From: Caballeronia sp. NK8
GTDB lineage: Bacteria; Pseudomonadota; Gammaproteobacteria; Burkholderiales; Burkholderiaceae
NCBI RefSeq assembly: GCF_018408855.1
Contig: NZ_AP024325.1
Span: forward strand, 1,178,001 to 1,242,000
Reading direction: 5' to 3'
Length of the DNA stretch: 64,000 nucleotides
Positions within the stretch are counted from its first letter, which is position 1; the number at the start of each line of letters is the position of its first letter. Position numbers and translations under genes: made by a program. Below are positions 10,807-19,282 of this stretch, in pieces. Below the pieces are notes generated by a model. That model had not been told where the DNA came from. It searched no databases and was given only the letters and a program-made list of their open reading frames with translations.

Positions 10807-11442
10807 ATGACCATCGAACTGCATACGTGGAACACGCCCAACGGACGCAAGATCAGCGTCGCGCTGGAGGAAATGCAACTGCCCTACACCGTGAAGACGG
10901 TGAACATCACGAAAGGCGAGCAGCATGCGCCCGGGTTTTTGCGCATCAGCCCGAACAACCGCATTCCGGCGATCGTCGATCCAGACGGACCCGACGGCCA
11001 GCCGATCAGCGTCTTCGAATCCGGCGCGATCCTGCTTTATCTAGGCGAGAAAACCGGCCAGTTCCTGCCCGCGAGTCTGCGCGACCGCGTACCGGTGCTC
11101 GAATGGCTGATGTGGCAGATGGGCGGCTTCGGCCCGATGCCGGGACAGGTGCACCATTTCCGCATGGTCGAGGCGGAATCCGATCGGCGCTACGGACTCA
11201 AGCGCTATTCCGATGAAACGCGCCGCCTGTATAACGTGCTCGACAAGCGTCTCGCGCAAGTGGAATACGTCGCGGACGATTTGTCCGTCGCCGATTTTGC
11301 GATCCTCGGCTGGGCGTGGCGGCATGAACGTCATCAGGTTTCGCTCGACGATTACCCGAACGTCCGCCGCTGGTATGACGCGCTCTTTGCGCGCCCGGGC
11401 GTCAGGCGCGGCTTCGAGGTCCAACTCGACGATCTCGCCTGA
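10807..11442 (+). CDS. Glutathione S-transferase, YfcG/Ure2p-like
   Basis: A 211-residue GST of the nu/Ure2p-like group. It begins IELHTWNTPNGRKISVALEE, where the Thr/Asn after the first strand is typical of disulfide-bond oxidoreductases such as YfcG. NNRIPAIVD and ESGAILLYLGEK follow, with LSVADFAILGW in the C-terminal domain. The ATG at 10807 is chosen because a longer frame overlaps the upstream GST and lacks a ribosome site. A strong hairpin terminator follows the stop by 10 nt. Confidence 0.9.
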   Translation: MTIELHTWNTPNGRKISVALEEMQLPYTVKTVNITKGEQHAPGFLRISPNNRIPAIVDPDGPDGQPISVFESGAILLYLGEKTGQFLPASLRDRVPVLEWLMWQMGGFGPMPGQVHHFRMVEAESDRRYGLKRYSDETRRLYNVLDKRLAQVEYVADDLSVADFAILGWAWRHERHQVSLDDYPNVRRWYDALFARPGVRRGFEVQLDDLA

Positions 11443-11452
11443 CGCGCTGGTT

Positions 11453-11486
11453 CGCTTCACGTCCGGGAGGCTCCGGACGTGAAGCG
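11453..11486. terminator. Bidirectional hairpin terminator between convergent genes
   Basis: A perfect 14-bp inverted repeat (CGCTTCACGTCCGG at 11453-11466 with its complement at 11473-11486) has a 6-nt loop. It lies between the plus-strand GST operon and the minus-strand gene ending at 11493. There is no long T-run, so termination may need Rho or act mainly as a 3' stabiliser. Confidence 0.75.
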
Positions 11487-11492
11487 CTGATC

Positions 11493-11747
11493 TCAATGAT
11501 GCGCGCGATACTCCGACGCGGCATTCAACTCCGCCTTTGCCTGACGAAGCAGGGTCTCGGCCTTGGATGCGTGGCCGCCGAAGTCTTCATGGCCCGCGCG
11601 ACGCTGCGCCTCGACGCGATTGATCGTGTCATCGATCATGTGCTGTTCCGAATCGAACCCACCGAAACGACCCATTTGTTGCGCCATTGCCGTGACAGCG
11701 GTAAGCGCGATGCTTGCGAAAACAATCCCAGCTACCATACATTTCAT
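11493..11747 (-). CDS. Small secreted protein of unknown function
   Basis: An 84-residue protein with a clear Sec signal peptide (MKCMVAGIVFASIALTAVTA, cleavage after AMA) and a short mature region of about 60 residues. The mature part is charged and helical (RVEAQRRAGHEDFGG, then KAETLLRQAKAELNAA). The start at 11747 is supported by AAGGAAGTCGAA; the longer frame upstream has none. It resembles the many small exported proteins of Burkholderia (DUF4148-like in size and helical composition), but no family assignment is certain. Confidence 0.7.
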   Translation of the reverse strand: MKCMVAGIVFASIALTAVTAMAQQMGRFGGFDSEQHMIDDTINRVEAQRRAGHEDFGGHASKAETLLRQAKAELNAASEYRAHH

Positions 11748-11966
11748 TTCGACTTCCTTAGTAATTTGAAAGATACCTTTCTGACCGACGACATGCGTCG
11801 CATGAAGAGCATCGCTTCGAATAACGCGCCGCTGTGGACGGCGTTGACGCATCTGCCGCGTGAAGGTGTGTCGGCTAATTACGAGATGTCAGGCACACGT
11901 AAGCCGCGTGCATAATATGGAGCTAATAGAGCGCGGCGACAATGCGTACATCGACAGGAGACGACC

Positions 11967-13610
11967 ATGACAGCGGGCATGTACGAAGAAGGCCTTTCCA
12001 AGACGGCCGCCAATTTCGCGGCGCTCACGCCGCTCAACTTCATCGAGCGCGCGGCATCCGTGTATCCGGCGCGCCCCGCTGTCGTGCATGGCGACGTGCG
12101 GCGCAACTGGGCCGAAACCTACGCGCGCACGCGGCGGCTCGCCTCGGCGCTCGTTGCACGCGGCATCGGCCCCGGCGATACCGTCGCCGCGATGCTGCCG
12201 AACACGCCCGAAATGGTCGAAGCGCACTTCGGCGTGCCGATGTCAGGCGCCGTCCTCAACACGCTCAACACCCGGCTCGACGCCGCCACGCTCGCCTACA
12301 TGCTCACGCATGGCGAAGCGAAGGCCGTGCTCGTCGATCGCGAGTTCGCGGACGTGATGAAGAAGGCGCTCACAAACGTGCCACAGAAGGTATTCGTCAT
12401 CGACGTCGATGATCCGCAATACACCGGCGCGGGCGAGCGCATCGGCGAAATCGATTATGAGGCGCTGCTCGCGAGCGGTGATCCCGACTACGACTGGTCG
12501 CCGCCATCGGACGAATGGAACGCCATCTGTCTGAACTATACGTCGGGCACGACGGGCAACCCGAAGGGCGTCGTCTATCATCATCGCGGCGCGTATACGA
12601 ATGCCATCAGCAACGTGCTCGAATGGGATATGCCGACACACGCCGTGTACTTGTGGACGCTGCCGATGTTCCATTGCAACGGCTGGTGCTTCCCGTGGAC
12701 GGTCGCGGCGCGCGCGGGCGTGAACGTGTGCCTGCGCCGAGTCGAGGCGAAGTCCATCTTCGATCTGATCCGCAACGAAGGCGTCACGCACTATTGTGGC
12801 GCGCCGATCGTGCAGAACCTGCTCGTCAACGCGCCCGACGAGATGAAGACCGGCATCGAACAGAAAGTGAATGCGATGGTCGCGGGCGCCGCCCCGCCCG
12901 CCGCGATGATCGAAGGCATGGAGCGCATGGGCTTTCAGTTGACCCACGTGTATGGCCTCACCGAGGTGTATGGACCGGCTACCGTGTGCGCGCATCAGGC
13001 CGAATGGAGCGAACTCGATATCGGCGAGCGTGCGCGGCTCAATGCGCGGCAGGGCGTGCGCTATCACCTGCAGGATGCCGTGACCGTGCGCGATCCGATA
13101 TCGATGGAACGCGTGCCGTCGGATGGCGAAACCATCGGCGAGATCATGTTTCGCGGCAACATCGCGATGAAGGGCTATCTGAAGAATCCGGCCGCGACCG
13201 AAGAAGCGTTTCGCGGCGGCTGGTTCCATACGGGCGATCTGGCCGTCGAGTATCCGGACGGTTATGTTCGCATCAAGGATCGCAGCAAGGACATCATCAT
13301 CTCGGGCGGCGAGAACATTTCCAGCATCGAAGTAGAGGATGTGCTGTACCGGCATCCGGCGGTAAACGCGGTGGCCGTCGTCGCGAAACCGGATGAGCGC
13401 TGGGGTGAAACGCCTTGCGCATTCGTCGAACTAAAAGCGGGCGCGCATGTCAGCTCGCAGGAGCTGATCGCGCATTGCAAGACGCAGCTCGCGGGCTTCA
13501 AGGTGCCGCGCGCGATCGAGTTCTGCGAGTTGCCGAAAACATCTACGGGCAAGATCCAGAAGTTCGAGTTGCGCAAGCGTGCGGGCTCGGTCGCGGCAAT
13601 CGATGTCTGA
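11967..13610 (+). CDS. Acyl-CoA synthetase (AMP-binding, medium/long-chain type)
   Basis: A 547-residue ANL-superfamily ligase that adenylates a carboxylic acid and loads it on CoA. Visible motifs: phosphate loop YTSGTTGNPKG near residue 193, YGLTEVYGP near 330, the TGD of FHTGDLAVEYPDGYV near 425, the hinge RSKDIIISGGENISS near 440, and the catalytic Lys in TSTGKIQKFELR near 530. The presence of PLNFIERAA near the N-terminus is typical of the AlkK-like subgroup. AGGAGACGACC precedes the ATG. The enoyl-CoA hydratase follows 14 nt later, so the pair probably activates and degrades a fatty or aromatic acid. Confidence 0.92.
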   Translation: MTAGMYEEGLSKTAANFAALTPLNFIERAASVYPARPAVVHGDVRRNWAETYARTRRLASALVARGIGPGDTVAAMLPNTPEMVEAHFGVPMSGAVLNTLNTRLDAATLAYMLTHGEAKAVLVDREFADVMKKALTNVPQKVFVIDVDDPQYTGAGERIGEIDYEALLASGDPDYDWSPPSDEWNAICLNYTSGTTGNPKGVVYHHRGAYTNAISNVLEWDMPTHAVYLWTLPMFHCNGWCFPWTVAARAGVNVCLRRVEAKSIFDLIRNEGVTHYCGAPIVQNLLVNAPDEMKTGIEQKVNAMVAGAAPPAAMIEGMERMGFQLTHVYGLTEVYGPATVCAHQAEWSELDIGERARLNARQGVRYHLQDAVTVRDPISMERVPSDGETIGEIMFRGNIAMKGYLKNPAATEEAFRGGWFHTGDLAVEYPDGYVRIKDRSKDIIISGGENISSIEVEDVLYRHPAVNAVAVVAKPDERWGETPCAFVELKAGAHVSSQELIAHCKTQLAGFKVPRAIEFCELPKTSTGKIQKFELRKRAGSVAAIDV

Positions 13611-13624
13611 TGGAGAGCCTGAAC

Positions 13625-14404
13625 ATGAGCGAACTCGTTCTGATCGAACCCGATGCGTACGGCACGAAAGGCGTCGTCGGGCTCACGCTGAATCGGCCCG
13701 ATGCGTTCAACGCGTTATCGGAAGCGATGCTCGAAGCGCTCGAACGCGCGTTGCAGGATATCGCCGATTCGGATGCGCGCGTGGTCGTGCTCGCGGGCGC
13801 GGGCCGCGCGTTCTGCGCGGGTCACGACATCAAGGAGATGCGCGCCGAGCCCGCACTCGATTACTATCGCGCGCTGTTCGCACGCTGCTCGCATATGATG
13901 CTCACGCTCCAGCGCATGCCGCAGCCGGTGATCGCGCGCGTGCATGGCATCGCGGCGGCGGCGGGCTGTCAGCTCGTCGCGATGTGCGATCTCGCGGTGG
14001 CGTCGAGCGATGCGCGCTTCGCCGTATCGGGCGTGAATCTCGGGCTCTTTTGCGCGACGCCGGGCGTGGCGCTCTCGCGCAACGTATCGCGCAAGGCCGC
14101 GTTCGAAATGCTCATGACCGGCGAGTTCATCGATGCAGTCACGGCGCGCGAACGCGGCCTCGTGAATCGCGTCGCAGCGCCCGATGCGCTCGACGATGCC
14201 GTGCGCTCGCTCGCCGCCACGATAGCCGCCAAACCGCGTGAGGCCGTCGCGGCGGGCAAGGGGCTGTTCTATCGGCAACTCGAAAGCGGCATCGAAGACG
14301 CATACGCGCTCGCATCGGAAACGATGGCCTGCAACATGATGGAAGACGCCACGCTCGAAGGCACGCAGGCGTTCGTCGAGAAGCGGCCGCCGCGCTGGGA
14401 CTGA
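13625..14404 (+). CDS. Enoyl-CoA hydratase/isomerase family protein
   Basis: A 259-residue crotonase-fold enzyme. The oxyanion-hole segments are present: GRAFCAGHDIKEM near residue 60 and IAAAAGCQLVAMCDLAVAS near 107. The second acidic residue of canonical hydratases is not evident after GVNLGLFCATPG, so it may act as an isomerase, hydrolase or ECHDC3-like protein. GGAGAG with a 7-nt spacer supports the start at 13625; an ATG at 13610 overlapping the ligase stop is the alternative. It is coupled to the acyl-CoA synthetase upstream. Confidence 0.9.
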   Translation: MSELVLIEPDAYGTKGVVGLTLNRPDAFNALSEAMLEALERALQDIADSDARVVVLAGAGRAFCAGHDIKEMRAEPALDYYRALFARCSHMMLTLQRMPQPVIARVHGIAAAAGCQLVAMCDLAVASSDARFAVSGVNLGLFCATPGVALSRNVSRKAAFEMLMTGEFIDAVTARERGLVNRVAAPDALDDAVRSLAATIAAKPREAVAAGKGLFYRQLESGIEDAYALASETMACNMMEDATLEGTQAFVEKRPPRWD

Positions 14405-14409
14405 ACGCG

Positions 14410-14799
14410 TCAGCTCACGTGTTCGACCGGATGTTTTTCGAGCCACGCGTTCTCGTCATCGCTGTACAGACGAGAGCGCGTGAGAAAGCGCAACCCCGAT
14501 GGACGCTCCAGCGAAAACATGCCGCCGTTGCCCGGCACCGCATCGATGATGAGTTGCGTGTGCTGCCAATACTCGTATTGCGATTCGGTCATGTAGAACG
14601 GCACGCCGCCGATCGCGCCGAGCTTCACGTCCGATCCGCCGACCATGAATTCCTTGACCGGAAAGCACATCGGCGCGCTGCCGTCGCAGCATCCGCCCGA
14701 TTGATGGAACAACACCTCGCCGTGCTCGGCCTTGAGCTTGCCGATCAAGTCGATCGCGGCGGGCGTCGCGGTCACGCGCAGCACTTCCTGTTCGCTCAT
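14410..14799 (-). CDS. DUF779 domain protein, partner of aldehyde dehydrogenase
   Basis: A 129-residue DUF779 protein. The core HQSGGCCDGSAPMCF near residue 34 holds three Cys and looks metal-binding. DUF779 genes are very commonly found next to ExaC/AldA-type acetaldehyde dehydrogenases, as here, where it follows exaC by 56 nt on the same strand; its biochemical role is unknown. The start at 14799 (GGGGACATC ahead) is chosen over a longer frame without a ribosome site. It converges with the enoyl-CoA hydratase gene with 5 nt between the stops. Confidence 0.87.
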   Translation of the reverse strand: MSEQEVLRVTATPAAIDLIGKLKAEHGEVLFHQSGGCCDGSAPMCFPVKEFMVGGSDVKLGAIGGVPFYMTESQYEYWQHTQLIIDAVPGNGGMFSLERPSGLRFLTRSRLYSDDENAWLEKHPVEHVS

Positions 14800-14855
14800 G
14801 ATGTCCCCGTGGTTCGAGTCGGCCGCCGCCGCAAACAGCGGCGGCCTCACACGCT

Positions 14856-16376
14856 TTAGAAGAAGCCGAGCGGCTTGTCGCTATAGCTGACGAGCATGTT
14901 CTTCGTCTGCTGATAGTGGTCGAGCATCATCTTGTGATTCTCACGTCCGATGCCCGACTGCTTGTAGCCGCCGAACGCCGCGTGCGCCGGATACGCGTGG
15001 TAGCAGTTGGTCCACACGCGTCCCGCCTGAATCGCGCGGCCGAAGCGATAGGCGCGCGTGCCGTCGCGCGTCCACACGCCCGCGCCGAGACCGTAGAGCG
15101 TATCGTTCGCGATCTCGAGCGCCTCTTCTTCCGTCTTGAAGGTTGTCACCGACAGCACCGGCCCGAAGATTTCTTCCTGGAAGATACGCATCTTGTTGTG
15201 GCCTTTGAAGACGGTCGGCTTGATGTAATAGCCGTTCTTCAGCTCGCCGTCGAACGTGGCGCGCTCACCGCCGGAGAGGCACTGTGCGCCTTCCTGCTTG
15301 CCGAGACCGATATACGACAGGATCTTCTCCAGCTGCTCCTGCGATGCCTGCGCGCCGATCATCGTCTTCGTATCGAGCGGATGGCCCTGCGCGATCGCCG
15401 CGACGCGCTTCAACGCGCGTTCCATGAAGCGCTCGTAGATCGATTCCTGCACCAGCGCGCGCGACGGGCACGTGCACACTTCGCCCTGATTCAGCGCGAA
15501 CATCGTGAAACCTTCGAGCGCCTTGTCGAAGAAACTGTCGTCGGCGTTCAGCACGTCTTCGAAGAAGATGTTCGGGCTCTTGCCGCCCAGTTCCAGCGTC
15601 ACGGGGATCAGGTTCTGACTCGCGTACTGCATGATGAGACGGCCCGTGGTGGTCTCGCCGGTGAACGCGATCTTCGCGATGCGCTTGTTCGACGCGAGTG
15701 GCTTGCCCGCTTCCAGACCGAAGCCGTTCACGACATTCAGCACGCCCGGCGGCAACAGATCTCCGATCACTTCGAGCAGCACGAGAATCGACGCGGGCGT
15801 CTGCTCAGCCGGTTTCAGGACGACGCAGTTGCCCGCGGCGAGCGCCGGCGCGAGCTTCCACACGGCCATGAGGATCGGGAAGTTCCACGGAATGATCTGC
15901 CCGACGACGCCGAGCGGCTCATGGAAGTGATACGCGACCGTATCGTGATCGATCTCCGAGATGCCGCCTTCCTGCGAACGCGCCGCGCTCGCGAAATAGC
16001 GGAAGTGGTCGATTGCGAGCGGAATGTCCGCGGCCATCGTCTCGCGCAGCGGCTTGCCGTTGTCGATGGACTCGGCCAGGGCGAGACGCGGCAGGTTCTG
16101 CTCCATGCGATCGGCGAGCTTGAGCAGCACGTTCGCGCGATCGGTGACGGAGGTCCTGCCCCACGACACCTTCGCGGCATGGGCTGCGTCGAGCGCGGCT
16201 TCGATATCTGCTTCGCGCGAACGCGGAATCGACGTGAAGGGTTCGCCGGTGATCGGCGAGATGTTGTCGAAATACTCGCCGCCCGCGGGCGGCACCCACT
16301 TGCCGCCGATGTAGTTGCCGTACTGCTTTTTGTAGGGGTATTCGGTGCTCAGGAACTGCATCTCTGCGTGATTCAT
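14856..16376 (-). CDS. exaC: NAD-dependent aldehyde dehydrogenase, ExaC/AcoD type
   Basis: A 506-residue ALDH, the normal length. The substrate is probably acetaldehyde or another short aldehyde from alcohol or acetoin oxidation. Motifs: [10 protein letters not shown] near residue 167 (NAD site), the catalytic Glu in [11 protein letters not shown] near 265, and the catalytic Cys in [12 protein letters not shown] near 300 with the double Cys typical of ExaC. PFGG-like [13 protein letters not shown] is near the C-terminus. It is followed by the DUF779 gene. The upstream region holds a good sigma-54-type promoter and a palindrome that may bind an AcoR-like activator, matching known control of this family. 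Confidence 0.92.
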   Translation of the reverse strand: MNHAEMQFLSTEYPYKKQYGNYIGGKWVPPAGGEYFDNISPITGEPFTSIPRSREADIEAALDAAHAAKVSWGRTSVTDRANVLLKLADRMEQNLPRLALAESIDNGKPLRETMAADIPLAIDHFRYFASAARSQEGGISEIDHDTVAYHFHEPLGVVGQIIPWNFPILMAVWKLAPALAAGNCVVLKPAEQTPASILVLLEVIGDLLPPGVLNVVNGFGLEAGKPLASNKRIAKIAFTGETTTGRLIMQYASQNLIPVTLELGGKSPNIFFEDVLNADDSFFDKALEGFTMFALNQGEVCTCPSRALVQESIYERFMERALKRVAAIAQGHPLDTKTMIGAQASQEQLEKILSYIGLGKQEGAQCLSGGERATFDGELKNGYYIKPTVFKGHNKMRIFQEEIFGPVLSVTTFKTEEEALEIANDTLYGLGAGVWTRDGTRAYRFGRAIQAGRVWTNCYHAYPAHAAFGGYKQSGIGRENHKMMLDHYQQTKNMLVSYSDKPLGFF

Positions 16377-16447
16377 TTCTATGTGCTCCTCGCATGTCGA
16401 CGTGAACGGGCCGGCACTGCCGAAGTCCGGCGCCGGTCGCTCTTGAT

Positions 16448-16463
16448 TGCGAGTTCCATGCCA
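16448..16463 (-). promoter_or_regulatory. Candidate sigma-54 (-24/-12) promoter of exaC
   Basis: On the minus strand the sequence reads TGGCATG-GAAC-TCGCA, against the consensus TGGCACG-N4-TTGCA. The invariant GG (-24) and GC (-12) are present at the correct spacing. Start of transcription would fall about 60 nt before the exaC ATG. No convincing sigma-70 alternative was seen nearby. exaC/acoD genes in related bacteria are known to be sigma-54 dependent, which supports the call; it was found by eye only. Confidence 0.6.
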
Positions 16464-16554
16464 TCGCGCGCGCGCTGGGCCGATGGACGGGAAAGCCGCA
16501 TCGTCATGCGGCTTCGCGGCGCATCGTCAGGGTTTATACGAAGCCGATGTGAAC

Positions 16555-16571
16555 TGTTCATATTCAGAACA
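16555..16571. promoter_or_regulatory. Palindrome TGTTC-N7-GAACA, candidate activator site for exaC
   Basis: TGTTCATATTCAGAACA is an inverted repeat (with one extra mismatched pair and AA/TT outside it). The left half TGTTCATATT recurs as a direct copy at 16658-16667. Both lie roughly 100-200 nt upstream of the sigma-54-type promoter, the usual place for enhancer-binding protein sites. Which regulator binds is unknown; an AcoR-type protein is the natural candidate but no such gene is in the window. Confidence 0.45.
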
Positions 16572-16896
16572 CTTGCCTCGCGTTGTAGCGATGCGAAACA
16601 GCGTCGCGCTCAGCCGAGAGAGCCGCTCGTGCTGCGGGCAAACGCTTATGGCACGAGTGTTCATATTGCAAAGCCTTTCACAGTTGTCTATGGTCATGCC
16701 CAGCCGTGGCAAAGCGCCGCACCCATATGTCGTTACATCGCATGTTTGGGCGGCGCGAAATGGCCATGTGCAGGGCGATGCGGACCGTGTCGCCAGGCGC
16801 ATGAACCACGGCGGGCTGCTTCCCGGCGACCCCGGGCGGCACGTCAAGCAAACGATGAGCGCGCACGTGCATGCATGACGCGCCACGGAGACCACA

Positions 16897-18294
16897 ATGA
16901 ACAGCACGATCAAACAAGGGGCCGCGCACGGCCCGACAGGTTTCTTTTCCAAGGAGGCGACCATCGCCCGGCCCGGCTTCTCGCGCTGGATGGTGCCGCC
17001 GGCGGCTCTCGCTGTTCACTTGTGCATCGGACAGGCGTATGCGTTCTCAGTGTTCAATGCGCCGCTGACGAAGATCATCGGCATCACGAAGTCCGCGCCG
17101 GATGACTGGTCGCTGACCACACTCGGCTGGATCTTCTCGCTCGCGATCGTGTTTCTCGGCCTGTCGGCGGCGTTCGCCGGCAAGTGGCTGGAGAAGGTCG
17201 GCCCGCGCCGCACGATGTTCACCGCCGCGTGCTGTTTCGGCGGCGGCTTTCTCGTCTCGGCGCTCGGCGTCTACCTGCATCAGATCTGGCTGCTTTATCT
17301 CGGCTATGGCGTCATCGGCGGCATCGGGCTGGGGCTCGGTTACGTGTCGCCGGTGTCGACGCTGATCCGCTGGTTCCCGGACCGCCGCGGCATGGCGACC
17401 GGCATGGCGATCATGGGCTTCGGCGGCGGCGCGATGATCGCCGCGCCCGGCTCCGTCGCGCTGATGAACCACTTCAAGAGCGCGACCAGCGCCGGCGTGA
17501 CCGAAACCTTCCTCGTGCTCGGCGTGCTCTACTTCATCTCGATGACGATCGGCGCGTTCGCGATCCGTATTCCGCCAGCGGACTGGAAGCCCGCCGGCTG
17601 GACGCCGCCCACGACCGCCAAGAAGATGATCACGAAGAACCACGTGCACATCGACCAGGCGCTGAAGACGCCGCAGTTCTATCTGCTGTGGCTCGTGCTG
17701 TTCCTGAACGTGACGGCGGGCATCGGCGTGCTCGGCCAGGCTTCGGTGATGATCCAGGAAAGCTTCAAGACGTCGATCACGGCGGGCGCGGCGGCGGGCT
17801 TCGTCGGGCTGCTTTCGCTCTTCAACATGGGCGGGCGCTTCGTGTGGGCGTCGGCGTCGGACTGGATCGGGCGGAAAAATACGTATTTCGTGTTCTTCGT
17901 GCTGGGCGCGGTGCTGTATTTCCTCGTGCCGCAATTCGCGGGCTCGGGCAACATCGCGCTCTTCGTGCTGGCTTACGGCCTGATTCTGTCGATGTACGGC
18001 GGCGGCTTCGCGACCATTCCCGCGTATCTCGCGGACATGTTCGGCACGGCGTTCGTCGGCGGCATTCACGGACGGCTGCTGACCGCGTGGGCCGCGGCAG
18101 GCGTGGCGGGACCGGTGCTCGTCAATTACGTGCGTGCGTATCAGGTGTCGCACGGCGTGGTCGGCGCAGAAGCGTACACGATGACCCTGCATATCATGGC
18201 CACGCTGCTCGTGATCGGCTTTCTCTGCAACCTGCTCGTCACGCGCGTGCATGAAAAGCATCACATGAACACGTCGGCGCAGGCCGCCGTTTGA
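16897..18294 (+). CDS. MFS transporter, oxalate:formate antiporter (OFA) family
   Basis: A 465-residue carrier with 12 predicted membrane segments. The N-terminal part reads WMVPPAALAVHLCIGQAYAFSVF and the motif-A loops GKWLEKVGPRR near residue 95 and GRFVWASASDWIGRK near 315 are present. The OFA family moves small carboxylates such as oxalate, formate or lactate-like anions. It diverges from exaC across a 520-nt region and is followed 22 nt later by a 45-residue membrane protein that accompanies this transporter type. The real substrate is unknown. Confidence 0.88.
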   Translation: MNSTIKQGAAHGPTGFFSKEATIARPGFSRWMVPPAALAVHLCIGQAYAFSVFNAPLTKIIGITKSAPDDWSLTTLGWIFSLAIVFLGLSAAFAGKWLEKVGPRRTMFTAACCFGGGFLVSALGVYLHQIWLLYLGYGVIGGIGLGLGYVSPVSTLIRWFPDRRGMATGMAIMGFGGGAMIAAPGSVALMNHFKSATSAGVTETFLVLGVLYFISMTIGAFAIRIPPADWKPAGWTPPTTAKKMITKNHVHIDQALKTPQFYLLWLVLFLNVTAGIGVLGQASVMIQESFKTSITAGAAAGFVGLLSLFNMGGRFVWASASDWIGRKNTYFVFFVLGAVLYFLVPQFAGSGNIALFVLAYGLILSMYGGGFATIPAYLADMFGTAFVGGIHGRLLTAWAAAGVAGPVLVNYVRAYQVSHGVVGAEAYTMTLHIMATLLVIGFLCNLLVTRVHEKHHMNTSAQAAV

Positions 18295-18316
18295 GACTCT
18301 GGAGAGGAGATCCGCG

Positions 18317-18454
18317 ATGAATACCCGCGTCAATACTCAGGAAGGCGGCTCGTCCAATAAAGGGCTGCTTCTGCTGTTCTGGGCATATGTGCTGATTCCG
18401 CTGGCATGGGGCGTGACGAATACGCTCACGCAGGCGGTCAAGCTGTTCCAGTAA
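18317..18454 (+). CDS. Small membrane subunit accompanying OFA-family MFS transporter
   Basis: A 45-residue protein with one hydrophobic helix (LLLLFWAYVLIPLAWGV, residues about 17-33) preceded by a polar N-terminus and followed by TNTLTQAVKLFQ. It starts 22 nt after the transporter stop, with GGAGAGGAGATCCGCG ahead of the ATG. Comparable tiny proteins are found after OFA-type MFS genes in proteobacteria and are annotated as MFS transporter small subunits; their exact role is not established. The ORF is too short for most gene callers. Confidence 0.75.
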   Translation: MNTRVNTQEGGSSNKGLLLLFWAYVLIPLAWGVTNTLTQAVKLFQ

Positions 18455-18471
18455 TTCGGCAGGAAGGTTTT

Positions 18472-18523
18472 CGCGCGCCGGAGGGCCGGTTCATGGATCG
18501 GCTCACGGCGCGCGTTTCATTTT
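18472..18523 (+). terminator. Candidate terminator after the OFA transporter operon
   Basis: A 9-bp GC stem (CGCGCGCCG at 18472-18480 with its complement at 18506-18514) encloses a 25-nt loop and is followed by TTTCATTTT. The position, just after the small subunit and before the convergent parE, fits termination. Confidence 0.5.
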
Positions 18524-18535
18524 GCGACGGAAAGA

Positions 18536-18838
18536 CTATCCGGCGTCGCCTAGATGGGCCGGCAAATCCATCTGTTGACGGAGTATCCGCACGATCTGGA
18601 TCGTATCCTCGGATTCCCTGAAGAAGATCACGTGCATTCCGACCAGGGCTTTACGGTAGCCGGTGCGAATGTGTTCCGCCGACAGACTCCGTTGGGCGCC
18701 CTTGCCGAGGCCACTGATCGTGTCCTGAATCATTCGCGCATACCGCTCGGCCTGAGCCGGACCCCACTTGTCGAACGTGTAATCCCAAATGCCGTCGAGA
18801 TCCTGGATCGCCGCCGGCGTAAACAGGCATGACTTCAT
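18536..18838 (-). CDS. parE: ParE-family type II toxin
   Basis: A 100-residue RelE/ParE-superfamily toxin. It shows the FTPAAIQDLDGIWDYTFDKWG N-terminal helical hairpin (family pattern A..DL..I..Y....G), a central Arg-rich strand, and the C-terminal pair of strands (GMHVIFFRE, IQIVRILRQQMD). ParE toxins poison DNA gyrase. The ATG overlaps the parD stop by 4 nt, the classic antitoxin-first arrangement. The C-terminal extension DLPAHLGDAG is normal. Function is inferred from the family. Confidence 0.9.
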   Translation of the reverse strand: MKSCLFTPAAIQDLDGIWDYTFDKWGPAQAERYARMIQDTISGLGKGAQRSLSAEHIRTGYRKALVGMHVIFFRESEDTIQIVRILRQQMDLPAHLGDAG

Positions 18839-19077
18839 CGAGTGGACTTGCGCTTACGGGCGATGAACGCATCGAAATCGAGCGGCTTCGACGACCCCGA
18901 ACGCTCTCCCGCTTCCAGGGCGGAACGGAGTGTGTCGAGCCTCGCTTCCTGTTCTTCGAGCAGGCGCAATCCGGCACGGACCACATCGCTTGCAGTGCTG
19001 TAGCGGCCAGCGCGAACGCGATTTTCGACGAAATCCGCGAAATGATCGCCGAGCGAAACGGACGTATTTTTGGCCAT
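18835..19077 (-). CDS. parD: ParD-family antitoxin
   Basis: An 80-residue ribbon-helix-helix antitoxin. The N-terminal strand and helices (NTSVSLGDHFADFVENRV, then GRYSTASDVVRAGLRLLEE, residues 4-42) are the ParD DNA-binding fold, and the charged C-terminal tail would wrap ParE. A GGGGGAATGTT ribosome site precedes the ATG. An inverted repeat upstream overlaps the predicted promoter, which fits autoregulation by the ParD/ParDE complex. Confidence 0.9.
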   Translation of the reverse strand: MAKNTSVSLGDHFADFVENRVRAGRYSTASDVVRAGLRLLEEQEARLDTLRSALEAGERSGSSKPLDFDAFIARKRKSTR

Positions 19078-19104
19078 AACATTCCCCCATCGCTTGAGTT
19101 ATCG

Positions 19105-19135
19105 ATAATACCAAAACTTGGTATCAGATGGTCAA
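19105..19135 (-). promoter_or_regulatory. parDE promoter with overlapping operator palindrome
   Basis: Minus-strand -35 TTGACC (19130-19135) and -10 TATTAT (19105-19110) are separated by 19 nt. The perfect inverted repeat ATACCAA-AAC-TTGGTAT (19108-19124) covers the spacer and part of the -10 box. A bound ParD dimer would block polymerase, the standard autoregulation of such modules. Confidence 0.65.
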
Positions 19136-19162
19136 GCGTGGGGGATCACGCCAGCGAATGTC

Positions 19163-19282
19163 TCAGTGGCCGCGCTCCTCCACCCTGTTCAGGCTGCGGC
19201 GCGCCAGCACGCTCATGAAGAGCGTGCCGCACACGAGCGCCGCCATGTACATGCCAGCCATCATCCATTCAACTTCAGTCAT
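19163..19282 (-). CDS. 39-residue single-pass membrane peptide, unknown function
   Basis: A short ORF with a strong ribosome site (AAGGAGAACGATC before ATG) encodes MTEVEWMMAGMYMAALVCGT and a further 19 residues. One hydrophobic helix is followed by a basic, polar tail (ARRSLNRVEERGH). It would sit in the inner membrane with the tail probably cytoplasmic. It is not related to the ParDE pair by spacing and no family is recognised. The ribosome site is the main reason to accept it. Confidence 0.5.
   Translation of the reverse strand: MTEVEWMMAGMYMAALVCGTLFMSVLARRSLNRVEERGH

Noticed and set aside
16651..16674. TGGCACG with TTGC on the plus strand as a sigma-54 promoter for the OFA transporter
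   Set aside because: The spacing is 10 nt instead of 4, so GG and GC are not on the same helix face as needed.
14916..17105. A 729-codon plus-strand frame opposite exaC
   Set aside because: It is antisense to a textbook aldehyde dehydrogenase and has no family features; another GC-driven shadow frame.
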